Assembly (NCBI GenBank): GCA_023416575.1
Contig: JAEZHL010000264.1
Location: 1-16,102 of the forward strand
From: Pseudomonadota bacterium
Lineage (GTDB): Bacteria > Pseudomonadota > Alphaproteobacteria > Rhizobiales > Hyphomicrobiaceae
Reading direction: 5' to 3'
DNA: 16,102 nucleotides
The position numbers were made by a program, and so were the translations under genes. Position 1 is the stretch's first letter; the number at the start of each line of letters is the position of its first letter. The notes beneath the pieces were generated by a model. That model had not been told where the DNA came from and searched no databases. It saw only the letters and a program-made list of their open reading frames with translations. This document shows positions 5,812-12,778 of this stretch, one piece after another.

Positions 5812-6047
5812 GGGGATCTGAATGCCGGCCCGGCGATCCCCAAGCGCTGGCCGATTCAACTTGCTCGCAAGGAGAGCAGAGCTTGCCGCACCCGACGCCG
5901 AATCCGCCGAAGCCTGGCGACCTTCCCGGTCAGGTTCCCGATCCAATGCCCGTCCCGCCTCCGCTGGACCCCACCCGGCAGCCTGGGGGGCCGGAGCGCG
6001 ATCCGAGACCACGGCCAGACGAATTGCCGGAACCGCCGAGCCGTTGA
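5808..6047 (+). CDS. Small proline-rich protein (79 aa)
   Basis: A proline-rich, low-complexity sequence from about residue 27 on (for example PHPTPNPPKPGDLPGQVPDP), with no domain I recognise. Similar short proline-rich proteins are common in rhizobial stress regions. Its ATG overlaps the KGG stop by ATGA, which suggests translational coupling and is the main support. Two other frames overlap it (5822-6337 plus and 5254-6108 minus) but lack a ribosome-binding site and look like composition artefacts. Moderate confidence only. Confidence 0.5.
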   Translation: MRGSECRPGDPQALADSTCSQGEQSLPHPTPNPPKPGDLPGQVPDPMPVPPPLDPTRQPGGPERDPRPRPDELPEPPSR

Positions 6048-6128
6048 AAGCAGTGTTTGGCCGATCGCTCCGCGTCCCGCGCGGACCGACAAGCTCGTTC
6101 AAAATCATACGCCCGGGAGTGCGCCCTG

Positions 6129-7007
6129 ATGCCGAGACCGACCTGGAAGGGCTACCTCAAGCTGTCGCTCGTCTCGTGCCCCGTGGCCCTTTATCCAGCG
6201 ACGAGCACGCGCGAGCGAATCTCATTCAACATCATGAACCGGAAGACCGGCCATCGCACGCGGTACCTCGTTGTCGACAGCGAAACGGAAGAGCCGGTCG
6301 AGCCCGAAGATCGCATCCGCGGATACGCCGTCGGTAAGAATGACTACGTTTACGTCGAGGACAGCGAGTTCGATTCCGTCAAGCTCGAAAGCACGCACAC
6401 CATCGACATCGACAATTTCGTACCGCGCAAAGAGGTCGACGAGGTCTATCTCGATGCGCCCTACTATCTCGCGCCTGAGGGAAAAATAGGGCAGGACGCC
6501 TTCCTGGTCATCCGTGAAGCAATCCGCAAGAAGCAGATGGCAGCAGTCGCACGCGTCGTCATGGCGCGGCGCGAGCGCATGCTGCTGCTCGAGCCGCGCG
6601 GCAATGGACTGCTCGCCACGACGCTGCGCAATGCCAACGAGGTCCGCAGTGAAGCGGCATACTTCGAAGACATCCCAGAAATCGATATTCCCGACGAGAT
6701 GCTTTCAATAGCGATGGATATTGTCGATCGGAAAGTGGCGCATTTCGATCCAAGCAAATTTGAGGACCGCTACGAGAGCGCCCTCAGGGAAATCATCGAA
6801 TCCAAGAAGACCGGCGAGCCCGTACACGTACCGGAAGCTCCGCGGCCGCACCCGACCGCAAACCTCATGGAAGCCTTGCGACGCAGCCTCGAGGGCGAGC
6901 CGGCCAGCCGTTCACGGCCGCGTAGTCGCGGCGTCACGTCACCATCACCGACCGCGCGACGCCGTGGAAGCGGCAAGACGAAGACCGCAGCAAGGAGGGC
7001 CTCGTGA
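6129..7007 (+). CDS. ku: Non-homologous end-joining protein Ku (292 aa)
   Basis: Bacterial Ku: homodimer that threads onto broken DNA ends and recruits LigD for end joining. The family start PRPTWKGYLKLSLVSCPVAL is clear, so I use ATG 6129 and not the in-frame start at 6057. The beta-barrel/bridge core spans about 1-255 (YYLAPEGKIGQDAFLVIREA at 112-131; MDIVDRKVAHFDPSKFEDRY at 196-215). The C-terminal tail (about 258-292) is short, basic and low-complexity (RRRGSGKTKTAARRAS), as seen in rhizobial Ku proteins, where it aids DNA binding. It overlaps ligD by GTGA. No EcfG-type site lies in the 82 bases upstream, so it is likely read through from the KGG unit. Confidence 0.95.
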   Translation: MPRPTWKGYLKLSLVSCPVALYPATSTRERISFNIMNRKTGHRTRYLVVDSETEEPVEPEDRIRGYAVGKNDYVYVEDSEFDSVKLESTHTIDIDNFVPRKEVDEVYLDAPYYLAPEGKIGQDAFLVIREAIRKKQMAAVARVVMARRERMLLLEPRGNGLLATTLRNANEVRSEAAYFEDIPEIDIPDEMLSIAMDIVDRKVAHFDPSKFEDRYESALREIIESKKTGEPVHVPEAPRPHPTANLMEALRRSLEGEPASRSRPRSRGVTSPSPTARRRGSGKTKTAARRAS

Positions 7008-9511
7008 ACTCCGATCTGCGGGATTACGCCGGCAAGCGCAACTTCTCGCGTACACCGGAGCCGCGCGGAGGTCCGAAAAAGAAAGCCAGGAATAAGCTTC
7101 AGTTCGTCATCCAGAAGCATGCTGCGCGGCGACTCCATTACGATCTTCGATTGGAACTCGACGGTGCGTTCAAGAGCTGGGCAGTCACTAAAGGACCGAG
7201 CCTCGTTCCTGGAGACAAGCGCTTGGCCGTCCACGTCGAGGATCATCCGCTGGAATACGGCGGCTTCGAGGGCAACATCCCAGAAGGAGAGTATGGCGCC
7301 GGCGCCGTGCTCGTTTGGGACCGTGGCTCGTGGGAGCCGGAAGCCGATCCCCACGAGGGCTATGCCAAAGGCCACCTCGATTTTGTGCTCCACGGGAAGA
7401 AACTGAAGGGCAGGTGGCACCTCGTTCGCATGCATGGGCGCCCGCAAGACAAGAAAGAGGCCTGGCTTCTGATCAAGGCACACGACGATGAGGCGCGCAG
7501 CGCGGGGGACGCGAGCATCCTCGATGAGCAGCCGGCGTCGGTTATCAGTGGCAAGACGATCGACGAGGTCGCTGCGCGTGAAACCAAATTGCCGCCCTTC
7601 GTTGAGCCGTGCCTGGCAAAGCTCGCACAAAAACCACCGAGCAATGCTAACTGGATTCACGAAGTGAAATTCGATGGCTATCGGATCCAGGCACTCAAGG
7701 CGGGTGACCGCGTCGAGCTCCTGACCCGCAAGGGTCTCAACTGGACGGGCAAATTCGGCAACCTTGCTATGGCCTTCAGACGTATCGCAGCACGCTCAGC
7801 CGTGATCGATGGCGAACTGGTCGTGGAAGGCGAAGGCGGAGCATCCAGTTTCGCCGCGCTGCAAGCCGCGATCAAGGATGGCCACCTCAGCGCGCTCAAA
7901 TATTACGCTTTTGATCTGCTCTATCGGGATGGCAGAGATTTGCGCAGTAAAACTCTCGCTATCCGCAAGAAGCAGCTTAAAGAGGTGCTCGGCGGGTTGC
8001 CGGAACACAGCCCGATCCGCCTCAGTGAGGGATTCGAGACTGAGGGCGCAACGCTTTTGAAACACGTTTGCCGAATGGGGCTCGAAGGCATCGTCTCGAA
8101 GCGAAGCGACCAACCCTATCACTCCGGCCGCGGGAACGACTGGGTGAAGACGAAATGCATCGAGCGCCAGGAGTTCGTGGTCATCGGATATTCCCCATCG
8201 ACAACGTCGAGGCGGGCGATCGGATCGATTGCCATTGGGGTCTATGATAAAGGCAAGCTGCGCTATTGCGGCCGGGTCGGCACTGGGTTCACCGAAGAAA
8301 TCGCACAGGCGCTGTTCACGCTCCTCGACCCGCTACGACGCTCGACGCCGCCTTTAGCAGAAGTTCCGGCAACGGAGCGGCGGCGCGGACTACGATGGGT
8401 GGAGCCGAAGGTCGTCGTCGAGGTCAACTTCAGCACCTGGACGCGAGCGGGGCTCGTCAGGCAGGCGGTGTATAGCGGTTTGCGCGAGGACAAGCCAGCC
8501 GAAGAGGTAAAGACGGAAGTGAGCGCCGAACCGGTCGCCACAAGTGGTCCAAAGCAGAAGGATCATTTCGAACACGAGTTCGACGAGAAGAAGCTGACGC
8601 ATCCGGAACGCCTGCTCTGGCCGGATGCGGGTGTCACAAAGCTGGGCCTTGCTCAGTATTATGCCGAGATATGGCCGTGGATCTCGCCCTACATCGTGCG
8701 ACGGCCGCTCAGCCTCCTGCGCTGCCCCGAGGGCATCAGCGAGTCCTGCTTTTTTCAGAAACACGCATGGGCTGGCATCGACCCAAGCATTCACCGGATC
8801 AGGCCGCCCGAGCTGGATGAGGACGTCCTCTATATCGAGACACTCGAGGGCCTAATCTCACTTGTGCAGTCCAGCGTGCTCGAAATCCATCCTTGGGGCA
8901 GCAGGATCGATGATGTCGATCATGCCGACCTCATGTTCTTCGATCTCGACCCCGACCCTGGACTGGGTTGGCAGAACGTCATCGATGCCGCTTACGAATT
9001 GCGCGGCCTCCTGCGGAAAAACGGGCTTGAAAGTTTCGTCAAAACGACAGGCGGCAAAGGCCTGCACGTCGTCGTGCCGCTCCAGCCTGCCGCGAGCTGG
9101 GACAGCGTCAAAGCCTACTCGCAAAGCATTGCCGAGCAAATGTCGCGACAGCACCCTGAGCGGTTCACAGCTTCGATGTCCCTGCGCACCAGAAAACATC
9201 GCATTTTCGTCGACTACCTGCGCAACGTCCGGGGAGCAACCGCCGTTGCGCCGTATTCGACGCGCGCGCGTTCGGGGGCACCCGTTTCGGCGCCGATAGC
9301 GTGGGAGGAGCTCAGTGCCGAGATAGGACCTGCCCATTATACCGTTTCAAATCTCCCTGGACGCCTGCGTCATCTGGAGGCCGATCCGTGGGCCGACTTC
9401 GGCAAAACGCGCCAGAAGCTGCCCCAACAGGCGGGAAAAGGAAGCGCCCGCGTGATCCGCCAAACGGGTCGGAATAGTTCCGAACACAAGCCCCGCAAAA
9501 CTGGAACCTGA
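7004..9511 (+). CDS. ligD: Multifunctional NHEJ DNA ligase LigD (835 aa), PE-LIG-POL
   Basis: ATP-dependent ligase that repairs DNA double-strand breaks with Ku. Three domains in order. (1) 3'-phosphoesterase, about 30-185: HYDLRLE (45-51) and HVEDHPLEYGGFEG, NIPEGEYGAG (77-100). (2) Ligase, about 195-495: nucleophile Lys222 in EVKFDGYR, motif YAFDLLYRDG (301-310), GLEGIVSKR (359-367), WVKTKC (380-385), then an OB-fold. (3) Primase-type polymerase, about 525-800: HADLMFFDLDPDPG (640-653) with the catalytic aspartates, and FVKTTGGKGLHVVVPL (678-693). Full length; all key motifs intact. Start GTG 7004 overlaps the ku stop, with AAGGAGG upstream. The 3' end carries the candidate marR promoter. 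Confidence 0.96.
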   Translation: MNSDLRDYAGKRNFSRTPEPRGGPKKKARNKLQFVIQKHAARRLHYDLRLELDGAFKSWAVTKGPSLVPGDKRLAVHVEDHPLEYGGFEGNIPEGEYGAGAVLVWDRGSWEPEADPHEGYAKGHLDFVLHGKKLKGRWHLVRMHGRPQDKKEAWLLIKAHDDEARSAGDASILDEQPASVISGKTIDEVAARETKLPPFVEPCLAKLAQKPPSNANWIHEVKFDGYRIQALKAGDRVELLTRKGLNWTGKFGNLAMAFRRIAARSAVIDGELVVEGEGGASSFAALQAAIKDGHLSALKYYAFDLLYRDGRDLRSKTLAIRKKQLKEVLGGLPEHSPIRLSEGFETEGATLLKHVCRMGLEGIVSKRSDQPYHSGRGNDWVKTKCIERQEFVVIGYSPSTTSRRAIGSIAIGVYDKGKLRYCGRVGTGFTEEIAQALFTLLDPLRRSTPPLAEVPATERRRGLRWVEPKVVVEVNFSTWTRAGLVRQAVYSGLREDKPAEEVKTEVSAEPVATSGPKQKDHFEHEFDEKKLTHPERLLWPDAGVTKLGLAQYYAEIWPWISPYIVRRPLSLLRCPEGISESCFFQKHAWAGIDPSIHRIRPPELDEDVLYIETLEGLISLVQSSVLEIHPWGSRIDDVDHADLMFFDLDPDPGLGWQNVIDAAYELRGLLRKNGLESFVKTTGGKGLHVVVPLQPAASWDSVKAYSQSIAEQMSRQHPERFTASMSLRTRKHRIFVDYLRNVRGATAVAPYSTRARSGAPVSAPIAWEELSAEIGPAHYTVSNLPGRLRHLEADPWADFGKTRQKLPQQAGKGSARVIRQTGRNSSEHKPRKTGT

Positions 9512-9528
9512 TTTGGTCTCCGGGGGTT
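9503..9528 (+). promoter_or_regulatory. Candidate EcfG promoter for marR, inside ligD end
   Basis: GGAAC at 9503-9507, 17-base spacer, GGTT at 9525-9528. It overlaps the last codons and stop of ligD, and the predicted start near 9535 is 25-30 bases before the marR ATG. Confidence 0.4.
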
Positions 9529-9561
9529 TCGACAGTCAAATGACAGTGGTGTTCAAACAAC

Positions 9562-10011
9562 ATGACATATCAAGAGAAAACATTGAATCGCTCCGTGCTG
9601 CATCTGCTGTACAGAGCGATGCAGTGCGCCTCGAATATGTTCGAGAGCGAGATCCAGGTGATGACGCCCCGGCAGTTCGCGGTGCTGGCGGCGCTCGATG
9701 GCCTTGAAGGGGCCTCTCAAGCGACGCTCACCAAGCACACCGGCATCGACCGGTCGACGCTCTCAGAAGTCGTTCAGCGGATTCTTGCCAAGGGCTTCGT
9801 TGTTCGCCGCAGAAGCACAACCGACCGCCGCGCGTACACCGTAAAGCTCACCCGCCAGGGGCGGGCGAAGCTGACGGCTGTGAAGCCCGCAGTCGACCGC
9901 GTCGACGAGCAGATCTTGAGCATGGTTCCTGCCCGGCAACGCGACGCATTCGTGGCGGCGCTGACAGCGCTCACTGAGAATTGCGAAAAGCGGAGCGCCG
10001 AGGAAGATTAA
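9562..10011 (+). CDS. MarR-family transcriptional regulator (149 aa)
   Basis: Winged-helix DNA-binding regulator. The fold is read from MTPRQFAVLAALDGLEG (34-50), a helix-turn-helix SQATLTKHTGIDRSTLSEVV (52-71) and the wing RRRSTTDRRAYTVKLT (82-97), with the DRR motif typical of MarR. N- and C-terminal helices would form the dimer. MarR proteins usually repress their own or a neighbouring gene and respond to a small ligand or oxidation; there is Cys22 and Cys141 but no clear redox motif. The ligand is unknown. The ribosome-binding site is weak. There is no obvious target gene beside it except ligD upstream and the DUF378 gene in the opposite direction. Confidence 0.9.
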   Translation: MTYQEKTLNRSVLHLLYRAMQCASNMFESEIQVMTPRQFAVLAALDGLEGASQATLTKHTGIDRSTLSEVVQRILAKGFVVRRRSTTDRRAYTVKLTRQGRAKLTAVKPAVDRVDEQILSMVPARQRDAFVAALTALTENCEKRSAEED

Positions 10012-10230
10012 GCGCCACTGGCGCTCGTCGCGTCCCGTCATGATTAATTTCGAGGAAAGTCGACGCGCAGGCGCACGAACAACTGTTTAACGCCGTTTGC
10101 GTCCTTCTCACCTTTACCAGCAGCTTCCCCGGCAGTCGGAGTTCACCAAAGAAATTTTTTACTGCGTTTCCCCGGGCCGCAAACAAGTGCTGCGGCCGGT
10201 GCAGTCGACTTCGCGAACAAATTTCGGCTA

Positions 10231-10473
10231 TTACTCGCCTAATCTGCTCCGCCGTGTTGTTGTGCCACGTTCCGCTAGCACCTCGTCGGTCGAGAACGCC
10301 TGCGAAAACGGGATCAATTGATAGAGCGCTGACAAGCCGACGATCACGTACACCAGTCGTGAGAAGCTGCCGAAAATCGCGGCGACCACATTGTAGTCGA
10401 ACAGGCCCAGGATACCCCAGTTCAAGCCGCCTATGATGGTCAGGATCAAGGTCACAAGGTTCCAGCTTTTCAT
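10231..10473 (-). CDS. DUF378 family small membrane protein (80 aa)
   Basis: The start MKSWNLVTLILTIIGGLNWGILGLF is diagnostic of DUF378 (YuzA-like). Two membrane segments: about 4-24 (including NWG) and about 35-55 (SRLVYVIVGLSALYQLI), then a hydrophilic tail rich in Arg/Thr. Function unknown; homologues are often in stress regulons. I start at the ATG giving MKSWN, which has AGGA 9 bases upstream; the ATG three codons earlier overlaps that ribosome-binding site. The EcfG promoter at 10511-10536 on the same strand is about 38 bases upstream. Between its stop and the marR stop are some 220 bases with only weak hairpins (10011-10025; 10182-10202). Confidence 0.88.
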   Translation of the reverse strand: MKSWNLVTLILTIIGGLNWGILGLFDYNVVAAIFGSFSRLVYVIVGLSALYQLIPFSQAFSTDEVLAERGTTTRRSRLGE

Positions 10474-10510
10474 CGAGTCCATTCCTCGAGCGATGCCTTA
10501 CTGCGTGTGC

Positions 10511-10536
10511 AACGTCATCCTTGGCCGCTAAGTTCC
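10511..10536 (-). promoter_or_regulatory. EcfG promoter for the DUF378 gene
   Basis: Minus strand: GGAAC (RC of 10532-10536), 17-base spacer, CGTT (RC of 10511-10514). Perfect boxes, correctly placed for the gene ending its start at 10473. Divergent from the hsp20 promoter at 10616. Confidence 0.7.
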
Positions 10537-10615
10537 GTTGGCGCACAGGCACGGCTCGAAGGCGCTAATCTCCTGCCGGAGCTTGCACACGGGTCCGCAG
10601 CACCCGTTGGCCGCC

Positions 10616-10640
10616 GGAACGCGGCTCAGCAACGCGCGTT
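10616..10640 (+). promoter_or_regulatory. EcfG promoter for hsp20
   Basis: GGAAC at 10616-10620, 16-base spacer, CGTT at 10637-10640. Perfect consensus, 52 bases before the hsp20 ATG. Confidence 0.75.
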
Positions 10641-10691
10641 CTTCGTGCTGCAGTCTTGATCAACAAAAATCCCAATTTCAGGAGCCAGCCG

Positions 10692-11282
10692 ATGGCTATG
10701 CCCCGGTACTCAATGGATCCGTTCCAGCAAATCAAGCGCGACCTCGATCAGGTCTTCCAGCAGGTTCTGGGTGAGGGCTTCATGCCGATGTCCCAGCGTC
10801 GCCTCGATGTCGGCGCAATAACTCCCGAGGTCGACGTGAGCATGGACAAGGGTGCGCTGCGGATCGAGGTGGATCTCCCGGGCATCGATCCACAGAATGT
10901 CACGTGCACCGTTCAGGACCGCGTATTGACCATCAAAGGTGAGCGCAACGAAACGCTGCGGGAGGGTGCCGGTCGTGATCTGATACGGGAACGCCGCTTC
11001 GGGCGTTTCGAGCGCCAGCTGACGCTGCCAGAAGAGATCGATGAGGACAGCCTGCAGGCGTCCTTCGGGAAAGGAGTGTTGACCATTACCGCCAACATGA
11101 AATCAGGGATGGGGCAGGAACGGCGCATCGAGATCGGCAGGAAGACGGGCCAGCAGCAGAAAGCGCCCGCTCAGGTGCAACAGCAGCAACCCCAACAACC
11201 CCAGTCAGCTCAACCCCAAGCAACGCCGGGGCAACAAGCCGGCAGCCCACAAGGCATGCCTGGCCAGCAACCGAAGCGTTGA
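10692..11282 (+). CDS. Small heat shock protein, Hsp20/alpha-crystallin family (196 aa)
   Basis: ATP-independent chaperone that holds unfolding proteins. The N-terminal arm (1-43) starts MAMPRYSMDPFQQ, the alpha-crystallin domain is about 44-136 (ITPEVDVSMDKGALRIEVDL; GKGVLTITA at 126-134 carries the hallmark GVL), and RRIEIGRK (144-151) contains the IxI-type anchor motif IEI. After this comes an unusual 45-residue tail rich in Gln and Pro (QQQKAPAQVQQQQPQQPQS), ending GQQPKR. Classical Hsp20 proteins stop shortly after the IxI motif, so the tail is an addition. I use ATG 10692 (AGGAG 7 bases upstream) and not the in-frame start at 10656. Perfect EcfG promoter upstream. Its stop is 4 bases from the convergent membrane-protein gene. 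Confidence 0.9.
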   Translation: MAMPRYSMDPFQQIKRDLDQVFQQVLGEGFMPMSQRRLDVGAITPEVDVSMDKGALRIEVDLPGIDPQNVTCTVQDRVLTIKGERNETLREGAGRDLIRERRFGRFERQLTLPEEIDEDSLQASFGKGVLTITANMKSGMGQERRIEIGRKTGQQQKAPAQVQQQQPQQPQSAQPQATPGQQAGSPQGMPGQQPKR

Positions 11283-11286
11283 GCAA

Positions 11287-11463
11287 TCAGGGGACGCCCG
11301 ACCCGCGCGGGAAGAAGATGAAATAAAGTACTACAAAAATCACGAGGGTGATGAGAAGCGACCTCACGAGGACGCGGAGGCTCGTGAGGCTCCGGCCGCC
11401 TTGCCGAGCCTCCACGGGCGATCGCTTGATAGGCTCTTCTTCCTCGTCACGGCGGCCAATCAT
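11287..11463 (-). CDS. Small single-span membrane protein (58 aa)
   Basis: Too short for typical ORF callers. Charged N-terminus (MIGRRDEEEEPIKRSPVEARQG), one membrane segment at about 34-52 (RSLLITLVIFVVLYFIFFP), short tail GSGVP. The combination SPVEARQG, then SL..LVLVRSL, then a hydrophobic helix, matches a class of uncharacterised rhizobial membrane proteins of this size. GAGGTG ribosome-binding site 7 bases before the ATG. It converges on hsp20 with a 4-base gap and no terminator between them. It lies 89 bases downstream of phyR on the same strand, so it may be in the phyR transcript; no EcfG-type site was seen for it. Confidence 0.7.
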   Translation of the reverse strand: MIGRRDEEEEPIKRSPVEARQGGRSLTSLRVLVRSLLITLVIFVVLYFIFFPRGSGVP

Positions 11464-11552
11464 TCGTCATCACCTCAGATGTCGTGTGAGGAGGGTTGAG
11501 AATAGGCCCCGCGCGGGAGACCGCGCAGACCAGAGCGGGTTGCCCGAGCTCC

Positions 11553-12344
11553 TCAGGCCGCCCGACGCGATCTCTGGTCGAAGAAGAGCGCTTGACTGAT
11601 CGTCACCCGCAGCGTTTCCGGCTGATAGGGCTTGGTGATCAGGAATGTCGGCTCCGGTTTTTCGCCGGTCAGCAGCTTCTCCGGGTAAGCCGTGATGAAG
11701 ATCACAGGAACCTCGAACAGTCCGAGCAGGTCGTTGACCGCATCGAGACCGGAGCTGCCGTCGGCAAGCTGGATATCCGCCAGCACCAAGCCGGGACGCT
11801 GCTTCGTCATGATCCGCCGCGCCTCATCCCGCGTACGGGCAACTGCGACGACGCGATGGCCAAGCTCCTCGAGGATCTGCGTCAGGTCCATGACGATCAG
11901 CGGCTCGTCCTCGATGATGAGGGCGTCGGTCGCGACCTGGCGCGCGATCTCCTCGCCCGCCTTTTCAAGCAGCTGATGAGTTTCCTCCTCGGTCGCACCG
12001 AGGATTTCCGCCGTTTCGGGAAGCGTGAAGCCTTCTACATGCCGCAGCAGGAACGCTTGCCGGGTGCGTGGCGTCATAGCTGAAACGTTGCGGTCAAAAC
12101 CCGATGCCCAGCTTTTTGGACGGGCCTGCCAACCGCTTGCTGCCACGGAAGTCAGAATTTGCATGAAGGTCTTATAGAGAGCTACCCGCGAATCCTGAGA
12201 TTTCGCCAATGTCGCCGGGTCTTCGACGAGGGTTTCGAGCAATTGCTCCACATACGCATCGCCGCCGGCCTGCGAGCCTGTCAGAGCCCGCGCAAATCGC
12301 CGCAGATGTGGGATGTGAGAGCCGACAACGTTGGCCATCGACAT
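11553..12344 (-). CDS. phyR: PhyR, anti-sigma-factor antagonist response regulator (263 aa)
   Basis: Central switch of the GSR. It has an N-terminal sigma-factor-like domain (about 1-135: HLRRFARALTGS, TPRTRQAFLLRHVEGFTLPE) that mimics EcfG, followed by a receiver domain (about 140-255). The receiver has Glu145-Asp146 in the acidic pocket, phospho-acceptor Asp190 (VLADIQLADGSSG), Thr218 and Lys238 in the FITAYPE / TKPY motifs that mark the FATGUY group of receivers, to which PhyR belongs. When phosphorylated it binds NepR and releases EcfG. The start is ATG 12344; ATG 12338 is possible. The gene is divergent from nepR with 191 bases between them. Confidence 0.96.
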   Translation of the reverse strand: MSMANVVGSHIPHLRRFARALTGSQAGGDAYVEQLLETLVEDPATLAKSQDSRVALYKTFMQILTSVAASGWQARPKSWASGFDRNVSAMTPRTRQAFLLRHVEGFTLPETAEILGATEEETHQLLEKAGEEIARQVATDALIIEDEPLIVMDLTQILEELGHRVVAVARTRDEARRIMTKQRPGLVLADIQLADGSSGLDAVNDLLGLFEVPVIFITAYPEKLLTGEKPEPTFLITKPYQPETLRVTISQALFFDQRSRRAA

Positions 12345-12409
12345 GAGAGACGCCCCTACTCATTACTGCCCAGACGCTAGCGGTCGCCTTCTGGCGATCC
12401 TATACTGAC

Positions 12410-12434
12410 AACGCGTCACGCTCCAGTTGGTTGC
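12410..12434 (-). promoter_or_regulatory. Near-consensus EcfG site upstream of phyR
   Basis: Minus strand: GCAAC (RC of 12430-12434), 16-base spacer, CGTT (RC of 12410-12413). One mismatch in the -35, so probably weaker. It would start transcription near 12402, with a 7-bp hairpin (12382-12399) in the phyR leader. Confidence 0.4.
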
Positions 12435-12464
12435 AGGTGACTACTGTTTTTTTGTGTCCAGAGT

Positions 12465-12489
12465 GGAACTGCACGTCCGTTGTCGCGTT
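12465..12489 (+). promoter_or_regulatory. EcfG promoter of nepR-ecfG
   Basis: GGAAC at 12465-12469, 16-base spacer, CGTT at 12486-12489. Perfect consensus, giving autoregulation of the sigma factor and its antagonist as is usual in this system. About 47 bases before the nepR ATG. Confidence 0.8.
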
Positions 12490-12535
12490 TGCTTGACGGG
12501 CGCCGCTCTGCGTCCCACCGCACGGGGTCGATCCG

Positions 12536-12778
12536 ATGAATCATTCAGCCAAGCGAAAGGCCTCGCCTGAAGGCGAGCCGACGGGAGCTCGTGGGGAGGA
12601 AGTGGCAAGCCCAGCACTGAACGAGAATATCCAAGAGCAGATTGGCGCAAAGCTCAAGGCCTTGTTCGACGAGTCCGTGAACCAGGCTGTTCCCGATCGT
12701 TTCGTGGAACTGTTACAAGCGCTCGCGGAGAAGGAAGAAGATGGCGCCGCCGACCACGACCGAGGCGAGCTTTCGTGA
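12536..12778 (+). CDS. nepR: NepR anti-sigma factor (80 aa)
   Basis: Small anti-sigma factor that holds EcfG inactive and is removed by phosphorylated PhyR. The conserved core is residues about 31-64: ENIQEQIGAKLKALFDESVNQ and VPDRFVELLQAL (52-63), the family signature IGxxLxxxxdE...VPdRfxxLL. The N-terminus (1-28) and the acidic C-terminus (65-80) are variable, as is typical. It overlaps ecfG by 38 bases, so the two are probably translated together, keeping antagonist and target in proportion. The AGG-poor ribosome-binding site of the ATG is GGGGTCGATCCG. Confidence 0.93.
   Translation: MNHSAKRKASPEGEPTGARGEEVASPALNENIQEQIGAKLKALFDESVNQAVPDRFVELLQALAEKEEDGAADHDRGELS

Noticed and set aside
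6027..6045. GGAAC...CGTT close to the ku start
   Set aside because: The spacer is only 8 bases, far too short for an EcfG promoter.
5254..6108. 284-residue minus-strand open frame opposite the KGG gene
   Set aside because: It is the antisense of the KGG tandem repeats, so its apparent repeats are inherited. No ribosome-binding site or recognisable domain.
5822..6337. 171-residue plus-strand open frame overlapping the proline-rich gene and ku
   Set aside because: It runs into the ku coding region in another frame and has no ribosome-binding site.
6770..7660. 296-residue minus-strand open frame
   Set aside because: It is antisense to the ends of ku and ligD, which are certain genes. Typical GC-rich shadow frame.
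9470..9485. AACG...GTTCC on the minus strand in the ligD end
   Set aside because: The spacing is about 10 bases, so it is not a usable EcfG site.
10097..10321. 74-residue plus-strand open frame in the marR-DUF378 gap
   Set aside because: No ribosome-binding site or coding-like composition, and it overlaps the DUF378 gene on the other strand. I see nothing else certain in 10012-10230.
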